From NCBI GenBank assembly GCA_030549175.1, contig JAUKUA010000004.1, positions 4,712,001 through 4,776,000 of the forward strand: 64,000 nt of DNA. Direction: 5' to 3'. The notes below the pieces were generated by a model. That model ran no database searches. It had not been told where the DNA came from and worked only from the letters and a program-made list of their open reading frames with translations. This DNA comes from Lasiosphaeris hirsuta. Lineage: Eukaryota > Ascomycota > Sordariomycetes > Sordariales > Lasiosphaeriaceae. Position numbers and translations under genes: made by a program. Positions 59,041 through 64,000 of this stretch are shown piece after piece (within the stretch, counting starts at the first letter, position 1; each line of letters begins with the position of its first letter).

Positions 59041-60020
59041 TACAGGAAACCCTGGAGCTGTCAAAACGGTCCTCGCATCATCTGACATTGGCAACTTGAA
59101 GGAGGGCTGTGCCGGGCAGGCAGTTTGACTGGTAGAGTATACTACTTCTTCTTTGAGTTCCAATCGGCCACGGGAAATCTCGCCATCTCGGCATATCGAT
59201 CGATCCTGAGCCAAATACTATGGGAAAACCACGACAACGCCGAGATACTTGATCGATTTTCGTTTGCCATGCAAAATAATAGTCAAGGACAGCTAGACGC
59301 CCCCTAGTCGGTTCTCATGGACCTGCTGAAAATCTGTCTCGACGAAGAAAGCCTGGTTGTGGTAGACGGCGTGGATGAATGCAAGGACGACGAGTCATTT
59401 CTCGAAACTGTCACCAATATCTCCCGATTCTCCCCGGGGCTGAGGATTCTACTCCTGAGCAGAGTCAACGTTGTAAAACTGAACCGTTCGACGCTCCCGG
59501 AGATGCGATTGGCGCTGCCTAAGACGCAAATCTCTCGAGACATACGAGCTTTCTGTTCTGCGCAACTTACGGATCTTTTCAGCTACGACATACTTCTAAA
59601 GTCAGCCCTTGACCTCAGCGAGTCTATGGTAGATCATTTGGCCAGAGGGGCTGACAGCATATTTCTCTGGGCCAGGCTCATGATGAACTATATTCGTTCG
59701 CCATTCCTGACCAGTCGGCAGCGTTTACAAGTCATCACCTCGGTCAATCTCCCTGAAGGTCTCGAAGAAATGTACCAGCGAATCCTCTCGCTCATCGTGC
59801 AGGCTGGCCGCATACCTTCCCGGTTGGCCTCTAAAGTCCTCCTCTAGCTAGCCTTTTCCCTCGTACCGATGTCTTATCGCCAACGCCGAATACCCGATTG
59901 ATCCCGTCGAGATGCTCGCTACAGTGCGGCAGTATTGCGGCTCGGAACATCTGAGTTTGTCCCAGACATGGCAATCAGTCCTGATATCGATGCTTTCAGT
60001 TTCGCTCACAGACTCTTTGT
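59041..60020 (+). pseudogene. Second broken NACHT NTPase gene
   Basis: A P-loop is recognisable as TGNPGAVKTVL at 59041-59073, with Val in place of the P-loop Gly (GxPGxGKT). A TGA follows at about 59128. Next come YYFFEFQSATGNLAISAYRSILSQIL, a TAG at 59305-59307 in the same frame, and then a clean stretch 59317-59847. That stretch has Walker B (SLVVVDGVDEC), sensor region LRILLLSRVN and the ADSIFLWARLMMNYI block. After a TAG at 59845-59847 and a frame change the sequence goes on as EYPIDPVEMLATVRQYC to about 60,020. The damage (three stops, one frame change, mutated P-loop) rules out a working NTPase. Confidence 0.75.
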
Positions 60021-60326
60021 ATTGAAAGAAGGAACCTCGGCAGTTCTGCTTTCACAGCTCTTACCGCCATCCAAAGCCCCTGGAGAGCCAGACTTCTCTT
60101 ACAGTTTCGACACATCAACCCCTCCGCCGCCTGAATGTCGTAGTGTACACTTCGGGCCTCCTCAACATTTAGCATTCCATGACCGGACCAGGCCCGATTC
60201 CCAAAAACTACGCATAATTCACGATAAGATGATACTAAGTGCATGCATGAAGCGCGGTCTTTTTTTTATTTTCCCATCTTCCTTCTTCCCCCCCTCCCAA
60301 GCAATCACCTCCTCTAGGACACTTGA

Positions 60327-60779
60327 ATGAGCATTCAATCTACCATGGACGACTTCCCACGCGACAATGCCCCAGGAAGCTTTGAAAACCTACTCTAGCT
60401 ACTGCAGGATCTCGATCATGACCCTCCCCGCGAGCCCTTCGGAGGCATGGCCTTCAAGGCTCCACCTCGGCAATATCTCACGCTTCTGCAGATAGAAACC
60501 CACAGCGACCCCGGCAAGTTCGACTACGGCGGCGGGATGGTCGTCTACAAAACCATGACTCCCATCCACAACGAACTTTGCGCTGACATTACTACTCTGT
60601 GGTGCTGTGACAGCTACCATGAAGAGGGACAGATACAAAGGTCCAGGGGTCCAATCTTTTTAGCCTCCATCCTGCCCTTCCCAATCTATCACCTAGTCCC
60701 TGTGTCTGGCACCATCCGAGCCTTCTGCGGTTCCGAGTCGCGTTCTAACCCCTCCATGTTGCATATCTTTAGTTGCTAA
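60327..60779 (+). pseudogene. Small unrecognised ORF with one in-frame TAG
   Basis: ATG 60327 opens a frame (MSIQSTMDDFPRDNAPGSFE) that meets TAG at about 60396-60398 and continues open to 60779, about 150 codons in all. The part after the stop (HDPPREPFGGMAFKAPPRQY, FDYGGGMVVYKTMTPIHNEL) looks protein-like. No family is recognised. It may be a nonsense-mutated small gene or chance. Confidence 0.3.
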
Positions 60780-61622
60780 AACATATCCTGACCATTAAGC
60801 CTTACCAAACCTCACTCTCTCGGGCTGTACCCTCGGAGCTAGTATCCTCATCTTGGCTTGAAAACCCAAAGATGCAATCCCGACCCTCGGCGATATAATT
60901 GTCGCATTTGCTACCACGGAAATTCGCTCTCGTTGATGTTGCGCAGCACAAAAAAGGGGAGCACTAACTCGTCAGTCGGTCCCTGGTTGTTGATATTAAT
61001 GTAAGTCTGGCACCGCTCGCCGACCTGGTTGTGCCCGCCTTGTCACGACTAGCCACTAGTAGCGGGTCGAGTACCCTCTGCTCGACGGGCTCCCTGGACG
61101 TTAGCTTCGTTAGGAGTCGCGCATAGAAGCCCGCCTCAAGGGTAGATTGTGGCGTGCTATATTCCGTGGAAAACATTCTCGCCGACAATAAGGGGCAGCT
61201 CTTCTTGGACAATTAGATGATAGATGCTTCGCAGCCTGCTCTGTGTATTCGTGCCGCTAGATATGACAACGGCATGTTCCCCAGGCCGCCTGAGCTTAAT
61301 GGGAATGAATATCGCCAATTGGGATATTCTATTGTCCTGCAATGTTTGGACAAGACAACTTGGACTTATCTTAGACTCGGTGTCTCTATCAAAGGCCTGG
61401 ACGGCGAAGTCGGCGATTCTCCAAGGTCTCTCTCTGAAGTGGCCAGTTCATCATGAAACTCTTCAGATTGTTCAAGATAGCAGCGAGTACATCCTGGGTG
61501 GTTTTTGGAGGTGATTTCTCCCGATTTGTATCCCTGATCAATACAGTACATTCCACCAACAACACGTAACACGTAAAGCCGCATCCAAGCCGTCGTAAAA
61601 TTCATTTCCATTCCCGCACCCC
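60780..61622. other. Intergenic region, no gene seen
   Basis: Downstream flank of the alcohol-oxidase-type gene. Short open frames on both strands have no recognisable motif. Confidence 0.45.
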
Positions 61623-64000
61623 TCAGAGCCTCGACGCAAGCCTATTCTCACCAGGAGCATGGTAGTCTGGCACCTTCATATCCAGATCGGCGCCCGAGTA
61701 GCCGAGGTCCTCAGCAACAAGCACGGCCGCCTTCTCGCCGATAAGCAGGGCCGTCGAGTACCTATTATCAGACTCCCTGTCAGTTTATTTGTGTTTCGCC
61801 TTTACGGGAAAAGAGACTCACGTGTTGCAGCCCACGTTGTCGGGGCAGATAGACAGGTCGGCCACCTTGAGCCCCTGGATGCCGTGCACGTTGAGACGCT
61901 CGTCGAGGACGCCGTGCTTGACGATACTGTTACCCTCTCGCGGGGCCATGGAGCAGGTCTGGACATGTTAGCTCATCCCACACAGCGGGTGGCGAGCACT
62001 TACACCAAGACAGTGCCAGGTCGTCTCAACATGGCGCTTGACCCAGTCCTCGATTGCCAGGATGTCCTTGCTCGAATATTTCAGGTCCTTCCTCTTAGCC
62101 TTCCGGTTGCTTGTTACGTGGCCCTTGTTAGGTCCCTCGTCGTGCTCGGGAGTGGGCACAGTCCAGCTGCCGTGCTGAATCCCGGCCGTGAGGTTGCCCG
62201 GGAGCGCAATCTTGTTGGTGTCGTCTAGGTCTAGGTCGTACGCCCGCGCCTCCGAGTCGAAATCGAAGACCGGGTGCATATTCTGAACCTCACCAGCGTA
62301 GGCGTCCATACGTCTCGCCGTCTCGCGACTCTTGATATACGACCACACCAAAGGAGCCATGTCGCGATCATCACTCATAAATCCGGCATCAAAATTGGGA
62401 ACCGCGTAAGGCGAAGCCGACGTGATGTGAGTCGAGCCGCGGGAGAAGGGATACTTCCTTCAAGTTAGCTCAGAGACAGAAAGAAAGTGAAGAAGGGGCG
62501 GGGACGGGGAAAACAGGAAGAAATGAAAAAGACGAAATTTGCATCTGATGGGATTCCGAGCAAGGGGGGAACTTACTTCCAAAAAACTGAAGACCGTCAT
62601 GTAGCCTCCTGGCCCCATGAGCGTGTGGTCACCGAACCAACCGGCGATGATTGAGTAGTGCATGACGGGTTTGTCTGGCTTGTTCTTGAAATACGACTCC
62701 CAGGCGGACTGGAAACTCGGCGTTGGCCAACTCTCGAACTCCTTCAGCTCCTTCTCGGTCGGCCGGATCTTGACACCAGCGTCTATGCCATTCGTAGCCA
62801 ATGCGCCTGTTCCCTTTCTCTCCCAAAGGTCAAACACTAGGCCCTTGTTAGCAAAGGGTCGAGACGTAGGTTGGACTGGGGTTTTCATACCTCGTTTCTG
62901 CACCTCGGCATCACCCCGGGCAAAGTCATCAAAGGTCTCAGTACCAGGCTTCACCCGGTAGGGCGCGAAGGTCAGGTAATGGTCCTGAAAGTTGAGTCCC
63001 ACGCCTGGGAGATCGACGATGGGCTTGACACCAACAGCACGAAGCTTCTGGGCGTCACCAACTCCGGACCGCTGAAGGACCAGGGGCGAGGACATGGTGC
63101 CGCAGGACAGCACAATCTGCTTGCGAGCGCGGAAGGTGCGCACACCGCCGTCCTAGCAAATGTCAGTCATGATAAACAAACAAACTCGAAAAATCAATAT
63201 CTACGCACATCACCTATGGGCTTGGTCGGGCTTCTCAAACAGTCAGCACACAGCTTTCCTCAGGGGACAAGGTCAGACTTACACTGTCTGGACAGCAACA
63301 GCCCTGCCGTTCTCGATGATGATCTTGTCCACCTTTGTATTGCAGCACAAGTAGAGGTTCGAGTGGACGGCGCGGGTCGAGTGGATATAGGCATGAGCAC
63401 TGTCACTGCGACGGCCCGTGTCCCGGTTGATCCACTTGAGCCAGTGCTCGGCGCCGTGGCCGGTGCGGAGGTCCTGGAGGTCATCGGCGAAGGGGATACC
63501 CTGGGACTCGGTGGCGCGCAGGAAGTCGTCCTTGATGGGGTAGGTGCTTCATACGGATCAGCATTGTCCATACTCTGAAGAGTATGAGAGACTCACTGGT
63601 TCCCAAAGGACACCTTGATAGGCCCTTCGAAGCCGTGCGTGTCGCGGTTGTGCGAGGCGCGCTGGTACGTCTCGTTTTTCTTCATGAGCGGCAGCAGCTC
63701 CTCAGTGGACCAGCCCTTGGCTTGAAAGTCGTCATAGTCAGACCTAGTATCAGAAAGAAATATATCCTTAATAACTTTATCCTAATAACAATACCATTAT
63801 AGACGAGAGGAATACATACCAACTGGCGCGTGTGTACATCATAAAGTTAATCGACGAGCCGCCGCCGAGGATGTGAGCGGCGGGCACGATGGCGCCGCGG
63901 CCATTGAGGTGCTTGGACGGCTTGGACTCGTAGAAGGACGCCGTCTTGGAGTCCAGCTTCATGTTACGCGGGTACACGCCCGGCCGGAACACGTTTGGGT
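61623..64000 (-). CDS. Alcohol (methanol) oxidase-type GMC oxidoreductase, N-terminus outside the window
   Basis: Nine exons visible: 64000-63820, 63743-63597, 63546-63283, 63233-63209 (25 nt), 63152-62891, 62836-62577, 62453-62004, 61958-61822 and 61761-61623. All phases agree, for about 620 residues. The sequence begins near VFRPGVYPRNMKLDSKTA and lacks only the N-terminal FAD Rossmann motif. Family marks are AAHILGGGSSINFMMYTRAS (GMC signature 1), QIVLSCGTMSSPLVLQRSG (signature 2), TWHCLGTCSMAPREGNSIV and CPDNVGCNTYSTALLIGEKAA. This is the AOX branch, which oxidises short primary alcohols with O2 to aldehyde and H2O2 in peroxisomes. The protein ends in SRL, a type 1 peroxisomal targeting signal. 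It lies apart from the siderophore locus. Confidence 0.9.

Noticed and set aside
1..64000. CRISPR arrays, rRNA or tRNA genes, intact transposases, bacterial-type operons
   Set aside because: None seen by eye; the sequence is fungal nuclear DNA. A tRNA scan was not possible.

Overview
The window looks like a filamentous ascomycete (Pezizomycotina) chromosome segment. The genes carry short GT-AG introns, the families are fungal (LaeA-type methyltransferase, fungal rhodopsin-domain membrane protein, NCS1 permease, NACHT/ankyrin relics, MirB-type siderophore transporter), and gene-poor stretches are rich in TA dinucleotides and stop codons, as after repeat-induced point mutation (RIP). All calls were made by reading the sequence and the protein motifs. 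No database search was possible, so intron borders are predictions that keep the reading frame and restore family motifs.

Layout. 0.1-2.3 kb: a broken NACHT/ankyrin (STAND NTPase) gene. 2.4-5 kb: an unrecognised protein and an AIG2/gamma-glutamylcyclotransferase-like gene with one in-frame stop. 7.5-16.4 kb: a possible terpene cluster with a P450, a class I terpene cyclase, an ICMT-like methyltransferase and a ten-exon LaeA-like methyltransferase. 19.5-28.3 kb: an NCS1 purine/cytosine-type permease, a seven-helix rhodopsin-domain protein and a GMC oxidoreductase. 28.4-32 kb: ankyrin and repeat relics. 32-57.5 kb: a hydroxamate-siderophore locus. 57.5-61.6 kb: RIP-like relics including a second dead NACHT gene. 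61.6-64 kb: a peroxisomal alcohol-oxidase-type gene running off the right edge.

The central feature is the siderophore locus. It holds a MirB/Sit-type MFS transporter, a full-length ABCC transporter, an AlcB/SidF/SidL-type N5-hydroxyornithine acyltransferase and a giant NRPS of about 5,000 residues. The NRPS has domain order A-T-C-A-T-C-A-T-C-T-C-T-C, the ferrichrome-synthetase (SidC/NPS) layout. Perfect copies of the nine-base GATA element ATCWGATAA (recognised by SreA-type iron repressors) sit upstream of the MFS gene (two), in the shared ABC/acyltransferase promoter (one, inside a 19-bp palindrome) and upstream of the NRPS (one). I found none elsewhere by eye. The inferred system acylates N5-hydroxyornithine, assembles a cyclic ferrichrome-type hexapeptide, and moves the siderophore or its breakdown products through the MFS and ABC carriers, under iron repression. 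The ornithine N5-monooxygenase is not in the window.

Oddities worth a second look are a condensation-domain remnant in front of the first adenylation domain, a 19-Asp run and a poly-Gln insertion inside NRPS catalytic domains, a terpene cyclase with Arg-His where Arg-Tyr is expected, and a 13-nt micro-exon in the SAM-binding motif of the methyltransferase.
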